Shown: positions 50,810 to 58,555 of the stretch, piece by piece
Layout: every line of letters starts with the position of its first letter
Numbering within the stretch: the stretch's first letter is position 1
Source of the DNA: RI-153 sp963752935
Lineage (GTDB): Bacteria; Chloroflexota; Anaerolineae; Caldilineales; Caldilineaceae
NCBI GenBank assembly: GCA_963752935.1
Contig: CAVWAL010000023.1
Coordinates: 558,001-622,000 of the forward strand
DNA: 64,000 nucleotides
Direction of reading: 5' to 3'
Notes under the pieces: model-generated
The model's database searches: none
Seen by the model: the letters and a program-made list of their open reading frames with translations, nothing else
Told to the model about the DNA's origin: nothing
Position numbers and translations under genes: made by a program

Positions 50810-51907
50810 CTAGACTGCCCGCGGATAGAATTGCAGGCAGACCGGCAAGGGGACGTTCGCTTCAATACCGGTGAATTCCAGCGCACCGCTGGCGCGATCA
50901 ATGCTGAAGACGACAACGTTGTTCGTTCCCTGGTTGGCGGCCAGCAGGAAGGTGCCCGTCGGGTCAATGGCAAAGTTACGCGGCGTGCGGCCACGCGTCG
51001 ACTCGTACCCCACAACGTTGAGCGTACCGTTGTGATCGTCAATGGAAAAGATGGCGATGCTGTCGTGGCCACGATTTGATCCATAGAGGAAGCGACCGGA
51101 CGGCGCAATATGAATATCGGCGCAAGTGCTCTCACCATCCCAGCCTTCGGGCAGCGTGGAAATCGTCTGGATGGGTGTAAAATTCACGGTGTCGGCGTCA
51201 AAGGTGAAGGCGGTGACGGACGATCCCATTTCGTTGATCACGTAGAAGAAGCGTCCGCTGGGGTGAAAGACGAAATGACGTGGACCGGCCCCCGCGGGCG
51301 CCTGGGCAAAGGGCGGGTCGTGGGGGGTGATCTTGCCCTGCGCGGCGTCGAGATCGTAGATCATTACCTTATCCATGCCTAGATCGGCCACCAATGCGCA
51401 GCGATTATCGGGCGTCACATTGATCGAATGGGCATGCGCCTGTTCCTGACGCTGCGGATTGGGGCCGGTGCCCTCGTGTTGCACCCTATCCGTCGGGGCA
51501 GAGAGACTGCCGTCAGCTTGCACTGTGTAAACTGCTACATTGCCGCCGCTGTAGTTCGCTACCAAAACGGCCTGTCCGCCGGCGTCAACGCTGACATAAC
51601 AGGGCGCGGCGCCGTGGGTGGGCTGCTGATTCAAGAAGGTAAGATCGCCGCTCTCCGCATCAATGTGATAGGCGCTCACCGCTCCGCCGGAGGTGCCGTT
51701 GAACTCTCCAACTTCATTGACGGCGTAGAGCGTGTGCAAATCTGGATGAATCGCCAGAAAGGACGGGTTAGCCGTCTTGGCGACGACAGTGCCGCCTGTC
51801 AGTCTTCCCGACGACGGATCCATCTCGAAGTGATAGATCCCCTCACTCTCGGTGCGAGTGTATGTGCCCACATACAGCAATAGCTTTTTGGCGCTGAGTT
51901 CGGTCAT
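50810..51907 (-). CDS. Lactonase family seven-bladed beta-propeller (6-phosphogluconolactonase-like)
   Basis: 365 residues; GGAGGG precedes the ATG. Repeated blades include LYVGTYTRTESEGIYHFEMD, LHTLYAVNE, AHAHSINVTPDNRCALVADLGMDKVMIYDLD (catalytic-site His region), GPRHFVFHPSGRFFYVINEM and TPRNFAIDPTGTFLLAANQGTNNVVVFSID. This is the Pgl-type fold that hydrolyses 6-phosphogluconolactone or muconate lactones. No signal peptide. Monocistronic on this evidence. Confidence 0.92.
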   Translation of the reverse strand: MTELSAKKLLLYVGTYTRTESEGIYHFEMDPSSGRLTGGTVVAKTANPSFLAIHPDLHTLYAVNEVGEFNGTSGGAVSAYHIDAESGDLTFLNQQPTHGAAPCYVSVDAGGQAVLVANYSGGNVAVYTVQADGSLSAPTDRVQHEGTGPNPQRQEQAHAHSINVTPDNRCALVADLGMDKVMIYDLDAAQGKITPHDPPFAQAPAGAGPRHFVFHPSGRFFYVINEMGSSVTAFTFDADTVNFTPIQTISTLPEGWDGESTCADIHIAPSGRFLYGSNRGHDSIAIFSIDDHNGTLNVVGYESTRGRTPRNFAIDPTGTFLLAANQGTNNVVVFSIDRASGALEFTGIEANVPLPVCLQFYPRAV

Positions 51908-51953
51908 GGGTGCCCTCCATCGATTGGGTAACTACGGTTGGTTGCGTTTGAAA

Positions 51954-53744
51954 TCAAGCCGCCACACCTTCGGCATGCATCAACTGATGCTCATGCAGTT
52001 CTGCATAGATGCCCCCGTTTTGCAGCAGCTCGACGTGCGTTCCTTCCTCGACAATACGCCCTCGATCCATGACGATGATGCGGTCTGCATCGCGTACGGT
52101 GCTGAGTCGATGCGCAATGACGACACTGGTGCGTGAGCGGAAGATACGCTCCAGGCCTTCTTGAATGATGGCTTCGGTGGCGGTGTCAATACTGCTGGTG
52201 GCTTCGTCCAGGACCAGGATGCCATCAGGACAGAGCACCAACGCACGTGTCAGCGCCAGGAGTTGGCGCTGTCCTTGCGAGAGGTTGGCGCCGCCGGGCA
52301 ACACGTGGAAATCATACTGGCCCGGTAGTTGTTCGATGAAGCGCGCTGCATTGGTGAATTCGGCTGCACGCCGGACCTCTTCGTCGCTCACGTCATCGTA
52401 CAGGCGAATATTGTAGCCGATGGTTCCTTCCAGGCAGATGGGATCTTGGGGAACCACAGCCACCGCTTTGCGCAGAACCAGCAGATCTACGTTGCGGATA
52501 TCTACGCCGTCGAGCAGGATTCTACCCGAGGTCGGGTCGTAATGTCGAGCAAGCAGACTGACCATGCTCGATTTCCCTGCACCGGTGGCGCCGACAATGG
52601 CCACGGATTGCCCCGCCGGAACGTGAAGCGACACACCGCGCAATACCGGTTCATCGGGGACGTAGGAAAACTCTACGTTGTCGAATTCAATTTCACCGGT
52701 CAATGGCGTGGGCAAGGCGTGAGGATGAGCCGGCGGTTGGATGGTAGGCTCGGTTTGCATCATCAGATAGATGCGCTCTGCCGCGCCCAGGGCAATCTGG
52801 ATCGTGTTGTACTCTTGAGACAGACGCAGGATGGGTTGAAAGGCCCGTTCGGTATATTGTACGAAAGCCACCAGCACCCCCAGCGTCGCCCATTGAGCCA
52901 GTACACCGCGACCACCGGCGTAGAGGATGAGACCCATGCTGATGGCCGACAGCATTTCTAGCACTGCCAGAAAGACGGCACTGTGCTTACGCAGCATGAT
53001 CAACGCTTGTCGATACGTGCTGTTGTAGATGTCAAACTCTTGCTCGCTTTCCTGCTCGCGGCCAAAGAGCTGCACCACCGTCATGGCGTGGATGTGTTCG
53101 TTGAGGAAGGCGCTGATGCGCGCCATCGCCGACCGCTCCCCGCCCGATGAGGCACGAATCCGGCTGCGGAAGTAGATCGTCGTCACAGACACAATGGGCA
53201 GCACCCCGAGCGATATGAGCGCCAGCTTCCAGTTGGTTGCCAGCATCACGCCAATAATCGCAATCAGGGTAACGCCCTCAACCAGGATCACGACAATACT
53301 GCTGGACAGGACGGCGTTGACACTGTCGATGTCGCTGGTTAGCCGCGAGATCAGGTCGCCGGTGGGCGTGTTGGTGATGAAAGCATGATCCTGTTTGAAG
53401 ATGTGGTTGAAGAGCCTGGATCGTAAATCCGCCAGAGCGCGTTGCCCCGCCTGTTGCAGTGAAAAGGTGTAAAAAAGTGTCAAGATAAAGAGCCCGATGG
53501 CAGTCACGCCATAAATCGCGGCCAATTGCCAGAGCACGTCGGTGTTGCCGTCTTTGATCGGTCCGTCGATGGCTTGCTGCAACAGAAAAGGCGGCACCAC
53601 GTTAAGCGATGCCACGCCCAGCATCAGCACCATCGCCAGGATCAACCACCACCGGTACGGCGCCAAAGCACTGCCTAGCAATTTGAACAGCGCAGTGTCT
53701 TGACTGGACGGTTCCTCTTGGGCCTTTGCACGTTTACGCCACAT
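51954..53744 (-). CDS. ABC exporter subunit with the catalytic Walker B (consensus-type half)
   Basis: 596 residues, from 53744 (AGGAGG upstream). Six-helix exporter domain followed by the nucleotide domain: Walker A IVGATGAGKSS, signature NLSQGQRQ (G to Q in LSGGQ), Walker B ILVLDEATSSID with Glu present and H-loop IAHRLSTV. It would form a heterodimer with the gene upstream, which has the degenerate site. The start overlaps that gene's stop by 11 bases, so both are made together. This arrangement is typical of multidrug or lipid exporters of the BmrCD/TM287-288 type; substrate unknown. Confidence 0.92.
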   Translation of the reverse strand: MWRKRAKAQEEPSSQDTALFKLLGSALAPYRWWLILAMVLMLGVASLNVVPPFLLQQAIDGPIKDGNTDVLWQLAAIYGVTAIGLFILTLFYTFSLQQAGQRALADLRSRLFNHIFKQDHAFITNTPTGDLISRLTSDIDSVNAVLSSSIVVILVEGVTLIAIIGVMLATNWKLALISLGVLPIVSVTTIYFRSRIRASSGGERSAMARISAFLNEHIHAMTVVQLFGREQESEQEFDIYNSTYRQALIMLRKHSAVFLAVLEMLSAISMGLILYAGGRGVLAQWATLGVLVAFVQYTERAFQPILRLSQEYNTIQIALGAAERIYLMMQTEPTIQPPAHPHALPTPLTGEIEFDNVEFSYVPDEPVLRGVSLHVPAGQSVAIVGATGAGKSSMVSLLARHYDPTSGRILLDGVDIRNVDLLVLRKAVAVVPQDPICLEGTIGYNIRLYDDVSDEEVRRAAEFTNAARFIEQLPGQYDFHVLPGGANLSQGQRQLLALTRALVLCPDGILVLDEATSSIDTATEAIIQEGLERIFRSRTSVVIAHRLSTVRDADRIIVMDRGRIVEEGTHVELLQNGGIYAELHEHQLMHAEGVAA

Positions 53745-55485
53745 GCGTTGCCTCCTCGGCCTGCTCGATCTCACGATGATACATTTCTGCATACTTGCCG
53801 TTGCGTTGCAGCAGCGATGTATGCGTACCGCGCTCCACAATACGGCCATCTTCCAGCACAATGATCTGATCGGCATCCTGGACGGCGGCGATGCGCTGGC
53901 TGACGATCAGGCTGGTCCGCTTGCCTTCGACATCGCGCAACTCTCCGATAATCTCGGCGGAGGTCTTCATGTCCACGCTGGCGAGGGCATCATCGAGCAA
54001 GAGGATACGCGGTTCGCGCACCATTGCCCGCGCAATAGCCGTGCGCTGACGCTGTCCGCCCGAAAGTGTGGCGCCGCGTTCCCCCACGGGGCTATCCAAT
54101 CCCTTGGGCAACTGGGGCAGATCGTTGGCCAAGCGCGACTGTTGCAGGGCACGATTGATCTGTGCATCCGGTGGATCGGGCAACCCCAGTGCGATGTTGC
54201 TGCGCAACGGCATGCTGAAAAGCAGTGTCTCTTGCGGCACATAGATCACGGTGTGGCGTAGCGTGGATAGCTTAATTTTACGTAGATCGTGGCCGTCGAT
54301 GAGGACGCCGCCTTCATCCGGATCGTGGATGCGCCCCAGTAGGCTGATCAACATGCTCTTGCCAGAGCCGGTGGGGCCGACGATGCCCAGCGTTGTGCCC
54401 GCCGCGATATCAAGGTTGATGTTGCGCAGCACCCAGCGTTTTTGATCCTCGGCGTAAACGCCCACATTTTCAAAACGGATGTGCCCCTGCAGTGGGGGAT
54501 CCTCGGCATCTGGGGCGTCGACGATCTTAGGCCAGCGATGTAATATTTCGCCGATACGCCCGGCAGCAGCGCTGCCTTGCTGCAAACGTTCAAAGGCGCT
54601 CGTGATCTGCTGTGCCCCGCTGTTGAGTAGACCCAGGTAGACGATGAACTGAACATACTCGCCGAGTGTCAACTGACCGCCGATAATGAGCAACCCACCG
54701 ATCAACACGACCAGTGTAGCAGAAATGCGTACCATCAAACTGGGGATGGGCGAAATCAGCCCCGAGCGCCATACGAAGTGCAGTTGGGTATCCACATAGA
54801 CTTTGTTGGCCTGCTGAAACGCTCTGCCCACGGCGGGCTGTTGGGCATAGGCTACCAACATGCGCGCTGCATTTAGGTGTTCTTGGGCAAATTCAGAGAG
54901 ATGAGCCATCTCTTGTTGGACGCGAGTGAAGCTGCGCTCGAGGATCGGGCCTAAACGTAGTTGGAAGGTGATGCTGATGCCCAACATGATCACCACCATC
55001 AAAGCCAGTTGCCAGTTGGTAAGTGACATCAAGGTGCAGCCAATCAGCAGCAAGAAGAGCGCATGGATCGCCATTTGGAAACCGGCGCTGTAGAAACGCC
55101 AGATATAAATGAAGTCGCTGGTAGAGCGGGAAAGCAGATCGCCCGTGCCATACTGCTGGCGTGTCTCCTGATCAAAGAGCAGCAGCCGGTGGAAAAGATC
55201 ATTGCTCATGCGGTAGGTGATGCCCGCCGCAATTTCACCGGTCAACATACGCAGCGAGTAGCGGAAGATGGCCACGATGACGGCCAACCCGACCAACCCC
55301 AACGAATAGAGCGCCAGTTTGCGCACCTCTAGCCCTGTTGTCAGATCATCGATCGCCCAACCAAGCAACGTCGGGCTGAATGCACTAGAGGCAGCGCCGA
55401 TCAGAGCGTAGAAAGTGCCCAGCGCCAATGATCCATAATAGGAGCGCATATAGGGCAACAGAAATTCGAGTCCTCGGTGTTTCAT
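53734..55485 (-). CDS. ABC exporter subunit with degenerate nucleotide site
   Basis: 583 residues; GGGAG before the ATG. Exporter domain (LALGTFYALIGAASSAFSPTLLGWAIDDLT) and nucleotide domain: Walker A GIVGPTGSGKSM, signature TLSGGQRQRTAIARAM (complete), Walker B ILLLDDALASVD with Asp where the catalytic Glu is expected, and H-loop replaced by Gln (LIVSQRIAAV). These are the marks of the degenerate half of heterodimeric ABC exporters. A promoter lies at 55587-55615, and a hairpin with a T-run in the leader (55542-55564) suggests control by attenuation. Confidence 0.93.
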   Translation of the reverse strand: MKHRGLEFLLPYMRSYYGSLALGTFYALIGAASSAFSPTLLGWAIDDLTTGLEVRKLALYSLGLVGLAVIVAIFRYSLRMLTGEIAAGITYRMSNDLFHRLLLFDQETRQQYGTGDLLSRSTSDFIYIWRFYSAGFQMAIHALFLLLIGCTLMSLTNWQLALMVVIMLGISITFQLRLGPILERSFTRVQQEMAHLSEFAQEHLNAARMLVAYAQQPAVGRAFQQANKVYVDTQLHFVWRSGLISPIPSLMVRISATLVVLIGGLLIIGGQLTLGEYVQFIVYLGLLNSGAQQITSAFERLQQGSAAAGRIGEILHRWPKIVDAPDAEDPPLQGHIRFENVGVYAEDQKRWVLRNINLDIAAGTTLGIVGPTGSGKSMLISLLGRIHDPDEGGVLIDGHDLRKIKLSTLRHTVIYVPQETLLFSMPLRSNIALGLPDPPDAQINRALQQSRLANDLPQLPKGLDSPVGERGATLSGGQRQRTAIARAMVREPRILLLDDALASVDMKTSAEIIGELRDVEGKRTSLIVSQRIAAVQDADQIIVLEDGRIVERGTHTSLLQRNGKYAEMYHREIEQAEEATHVA

Positions 55486-55541
55486 GACAAACTCCCTGAA
55501 GGTGAGCCGATGGCACGGCGTCTCTGTGGACTGTATGAAAC

Positions 55542-55564
55542 AAAAAACGCCCGGCTCGCGGGCG
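55542..55564 (-). promoter_or_regulatory. Leader attenuator (intrinsic terminator inside the 5' UTR)
   Basis: On the minus strand CGCCCG, loop CGAGC, CGGGCG are followed by TTTTTTG. It lies between the promoter at 55587-55615 and the exporter start at 55485. There is no other minus-strand transcript for it to end, so it is likely a regulated terminator. No anti-terminator or leader peptide can be named with certainty. Confidence 0.6.
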
Positions 55565-55586
55565 ACACCAATTTGTGAATGCGTAC

Positions 55587-55615
55587 AGTATACCCGATCT
55601 CAAAAAGGGTGGCAA
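55587..55615 (-). promoter_or_regulatory. Promoter of the ABC exporter operon
   Basis: On the minus strand TTGCCA (55610-55615), 17 bases, TATACT (55587-55592). Leader begins GTACGCATTCACAAAT. The leader length to the ATG would be about 95 bases, including the attenuator hairpin. Confidence 0.65.
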
Positions 55616-55657
55616 AACCGCTTCAGTAAACGGGTAGTACCTGCCTAGAAAACTGAT

Positions 55658-55686
55658 TTGCTCACTGCGTCTGCCCGTGCTATACT
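55658..55686 (+). promoter_or_regulatory. Promoter of the msiK-like gene, with long leader
   Basis: TTGCTC (55658-55663), 17 bases, TATACT (55681-55686). The first gene on this strand starts at 56009, which leaves a leader of over 300 bases without a gene. I see a possible ribosome site AAGGAGG at 55790 but no good short gene after it, and no riboswitch class that I can name. Confidence 0.6.
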
Positions 55687-56008
55687 CTAGTCGCCAGTCT
55701 CTGGCATACGTCCGCCATCCTTCCCCATAGGACGTACCGCATCCTTCCCGAGTGGAATCTGCTCGTCAAAACCGCATAGCGGATGTCAAGGAGGTGCGCC
55801 GACCCTCAAACGATTGTGTCGAACCGAAGTTTGTACCCTACTCTTGTTTTCGTCTACAGTGCCTCTTAACTGGGCGGTATAGGCAATGAGCCCCACCAGG
55901 TTTGTCTGGAGTGATTGCTCGCCCCATTCTTGGTGACCGAAAATTTCTGCCGGTTGAGCAGGCATACAACGGCATATTGATGCCATTCCAAAGGAGCAAG
56001 AACTACCC

Positions 56009-57115
56009 ATGTCGAGTGTAACCTACGAACACGTTTACAAACGCTTCGGTGACGTCGTAGCCGTCAACGATCTGACGATTCACGTTGAAGACAAAGAATT
56101 TTTGGTCTTCGTTGGCCCGTCGGGTTGTGGCAAGACCACTAGCCTGCGTCTACTTGCCGGCCTTGAAGAAATTAGCGAAGGACAGATCCTCATCGGCGAC
56201 CGCGTCGTCAACGACGTGCCGCCCAAGGATCGCGACATCGCCATGGTCTTCCAGAGCTATGCGCTCTACCCGCACATGAGCGTGTACGACAACATGGCTT
56301 TCGGTTTGAAACTGCGCAAGACCCCCAAGGCCGAGATCGAGCAGCGCGTACGCGAGGCCGGTCAGATTTTGGGTATCGAGCACCTGCTCGACCGCAAACC
56401 CAAGCAACTTTCCGGTGGACAGCGACAGCGTGTCGCCGTGGGTCGCGCCATTGTGCGTGAACCGGCTGTCTTCCTCTTTGACGAACCGCTTTCGAACCTG
56501 GATGCCAAGTTCCGCGTCCAGACCCGTGCCGAGATTTCCAAGCTGCACAAACGCCTCGCCACCACCTTCATCTATGTGACCCACGATCAGGTCGAAGCCA
56601 TGACTATGGCTTCCCGTATCGCCGTCATGAAGGATGGTCTCTTGCAGCAGATCGATTCACCGCAGAACCTGTACGATCACCCCAACAATGTCTTTGTGGG
56701 TGGGTTCATCGGCAGCCCGAGCATGAACTTCTTCGATGCGACACTGGTCGAAAGCGACGGCAAGCTCGAGATCAACGCCGGCGGTTTCCGCCTGGAAGTA
56801 CCCGGTGAGAAGGCCAAGGAATGGCGCGCCCACAAGGGCAAAGAGGTCATCTTCGGCATTCGCCCCGAGGATATCCACTCCAAGGAATTCTCGCCGCCCG
56901 GTATCCTTGAATCGGACATGAAAGCTAAGGTTGATGTCACCGAGTTGATGGGTAATGAGATTTTCCTCTACTGCATCAGCGAAGACAACAAGCAATTCAT
57001 CGCCCGTGTCGACCCGCGCGTGCGCGTCACCACCGGCGATGCGATACCGCTGGCAGTCAACATGGCCAATGCGCACATCTTCGATCCCAAGACCGAGGTT
57101 TCGCTGGCCGGCTAA
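56009..57115 (+). CDS. msiK: Sugar ABC transporter ATP-binding protein (MsiK/UgpC/MalK type)
   Basis: 368 residues: ATPase domain (about 1-235) with Walker A GPSGCGKTTSLRLLAGLEE, signature LSGGQRQRVAVGRAIVREP, Walker B VFLFDEPLSNLDAKFR, H-loop THDQVEAMTMA, and a C-terminal TOBE/regulatory domain (about 240-368, IFGIRPEDIHS). These ATPases energise several carbohydrate importers at once. No binding-protein or permease genes are adjacent, as expected for a shared multi-purpose ATPase; AAGGAG lies upstream at a rather long spacing. A strong terminator follows. Confidence 0.93.
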   Translation: MSSVTYEHVYKRFGDVVAVNDLTIHVEDKEFLVFVGPSGCGKTTSLRLLAGLEEISEGQILIGDRVVNDVPPKDRDIAMVFQSYALYPHMSVYDNMAFGLKLRKTPKAEIEQRVREAGQILGIEHLLDRKPKQLSGGQRQRVAVGRAIVREPAVFLFDEPLSNLDAKFRVQTRAEISKLHKRLATTFIYVTHDQVEAMTMASRIAVMKDGLLQQIDSPQNLYDHPNNVFVGGFIGSPSMNFFDATLVESDGKLEINAGGFRLEVPGEKAKEWRAHKGKEVIFGIRPEDIHSKEFSPPGILESDMKAKVDVTELMGNEIFLYCISEDNKQFIARVDPRVRVTTGDAIPLAVNMANAHIFDPKTEVSLAG

Positions 57116-57141
57116 GTGGGTGGTCAGTACAGTCAGAAGTG

Positions 57142-57177
57142 AAAGGCCGGGGAAGCAACTGCTTCCCCGGCCTTTTT
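57142..57177 (+). terminator. Terminator of msiK
   Basis: AAAGGCCGGGGAAGC, loop AACT, GCTTCCCCGGCC and TTTTT. Perfect 12-bp GC-rich stem, 26 bases after the stop. Confidence 0.95.
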
Positions 57178-57195
57178 GCTTGAATCTGGCATCCT

Positions 57196-57224
57196 CTGCT
57201 CTTTTGGGGGTTCAATGTTATACT
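57196..57224 (+). promoter_or_regulatory. Putative promoter of the phosphoglycerate mutase gene
   Basis: CTGCTC (57196-57201), 17 bases, TATACT (57219-57224). It lies about 40 bases before the ATG and agrees with the hexamers used upstream of msiK. Confidence 0.55.
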
Positions 57225-57265
57225 GCTGAGAAGCAAATAAATTGTTATTCCCCAAGGAGTGAGCA

Positions 57266-58495
57266 ATGTCTGCATTTACAGAGTTTGATCTGATGAGGGA
57301 TCTTCATCAGAAGGGCGATAAGATTGTGTTGCTGGTAATGGACGGGCTTGGCGGTTTGGCGATGGAAACCGGCGGCAAAAGCGAGTTAGAGACCGCCAAT
57401 ACGCCTAACCTGGACAAGCTGGCCGCACAAGGAATGTCGGGGCTGAGTGTTCCCATTCGGCTCGGCGTGGAACCTGGCAGTGGACCGGCCCACATGAGCC
57501 TCTTCGGCTACGATCCGGTGCGCTACGAGATCGGGCGCGGTGTCCTCGAAGCGTTGGGCATAGGCTTTCAACTGACTCCAAACGATCTGGCCGCGCGCGG
57601 CAACTTTGCCACTGTGGACAAAGACGGCTATATCACCGACCGCCGCGCCGGACGCATCCCCACCGATGAATGTATACGGCTGTGTGAAAAGTTACAGAAG
57701 GCAACCGGCGACATGTTCGAGGACTATCAGGTCTTCGTTGAGCCTGTCAAGGAGCATCGCTTCGTCTTTGTCCTGCGTGGACCGGGTTTGGGCGGCAGCC
57801 TCACTGAAACCGATCCACTGGAAACGGGCAAGAAACCGCTGCCTGTGACAGACGAAAGTGGCAGCGAGGCCGGCCAACATAGCGCCGACCTGATCAATCA
57901 ATGGGTTGAGAAGGCGCGTGAAGTCCTTGCCGATGAAGAACGCGCCAACAGTCTCAACCTGCGTGGCATCGCCAAAGACCCCGGGCTGCCCCTCTTCCCT
58001 GACATTTACGGACTTCAGGCGGCGGCGATTGCAGTCTATCCAATGTATAAGGGTGTTGCCAGCCTGGTAGGAATGGAGGTCGTCGAGTTTGAAGGGGATC
58101 GGCCCCAGCATGAAATCGACGCCCTGGAGCGAGTGTGGAAGGATTACGACTTCTTTTTCATCCACATTAAGAAGACAGATAGCTACGGCGAGGACGGCAA
58201 CTTTGACGCCAAAGTTCACGAGATCGAGGCCGTTGACGCCATTATTCCGCGTATTCTGGCGCTCAAGCCTGGTGTCTTGATTGTTACCGGCGATCACAGC
58301 ACCCCGGCAAAACTGCGCAGCCACAGTTGGCACCCTGTGCCCACGCTATTCTGGAGTCCAGATGTTCGAGCTGATGGTGTCCAGACATTTGGGGAAACAG
58401 GCTGCGGTCAGGGCAGTATGGGTGTCTTCCACGCTACGCAGTTGATGCCACAGGCGATGAGCCATGCCGGACGGCTCAAACGCTTTGGCGCGTAG
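57266..58495 (+). CDS. apgM: 2,3-bisphosphoglycerate-independent phosphoglycerate mutase, archaeal type
   Basis: 409 residues, alkaline-phosphatase superfamily; it interconverts 3- and 2-phosphoglycerate in glycolysis with metal ions and a Ser nucleophile. Motifs: VLLVMDGLGGL, ANTPNLDKLAAQG, PGSGPAHMSLFGYDPVRYEIGRG, RGNFATVDKDGYITDRRAGR, TDSYGEDGNFDAKVHEIE and VTGDHSTPA (metal ligands). AAGGAG precedes the start. Flanked by terminators on both sides, so it forms a single-gene unit. The related phosphonopyruvate-type enzymes differ in the region around residue 60; this one is standard apgM. Confidence 0.94.
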   Translation: MSAFTEFDLMRDLHQKGDKIVLLVMDGLGGLAMETGGKSELETANTPNLDKLAAQGMSGLSVPIRLGVEPGSGPAHMSLFGYDPVRYEIGRGVLEALGIGFQLTPNDLAARGNFATVDKDGYITDRRAGRIPTDECIRLCEKLQKATGDMFEDYQVFVEPVKEHRFVFVLRGPGLGGSLTETDPLETGKKPLPVTDESGSEAGQHSADLINQWVEKAREVLADEERANSLNLRGIAKDPGLPLFPDIYGLQAAAIAVYPMYKGVASLVGMEVVEFEGDRPQHEIDALERVWKDYDFFFIHIKKTDSYGEDGNFDAKVHEIEAVDAIIPRILALKPGVLIVTGDHSTPAKLRSHSWHPVPTLFWSPDVRADGVQTFGETGCGQGSMGVFHATQLMPQAMSHAGRLKRFGA

Positions 58496-58521
58496 GCAGG
58501 GCACACGAGGAACGGGGTAAA

Positions 58522-58553
58522 GAAAAGAGTGGGGATTCCTCCCCACTCTTTTT
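58522..58553. terminator. Bidirectional terminator between apgM and the DUF4012 gene
   Basis: AAAAGAGTGGGGA, loop TTCC, TCCCCACTCTTTTT. Both sides have a run of A or T, and the genes converge here. Confidence 0.92.
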
Positions 58554-58555
58554 GC

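Noticed and set aside
55700..56008. Riboswitch in the msiK leader
   Set aside because: The leader is long, but I could not match it to a known class or see a terminator-antiterminator pair.
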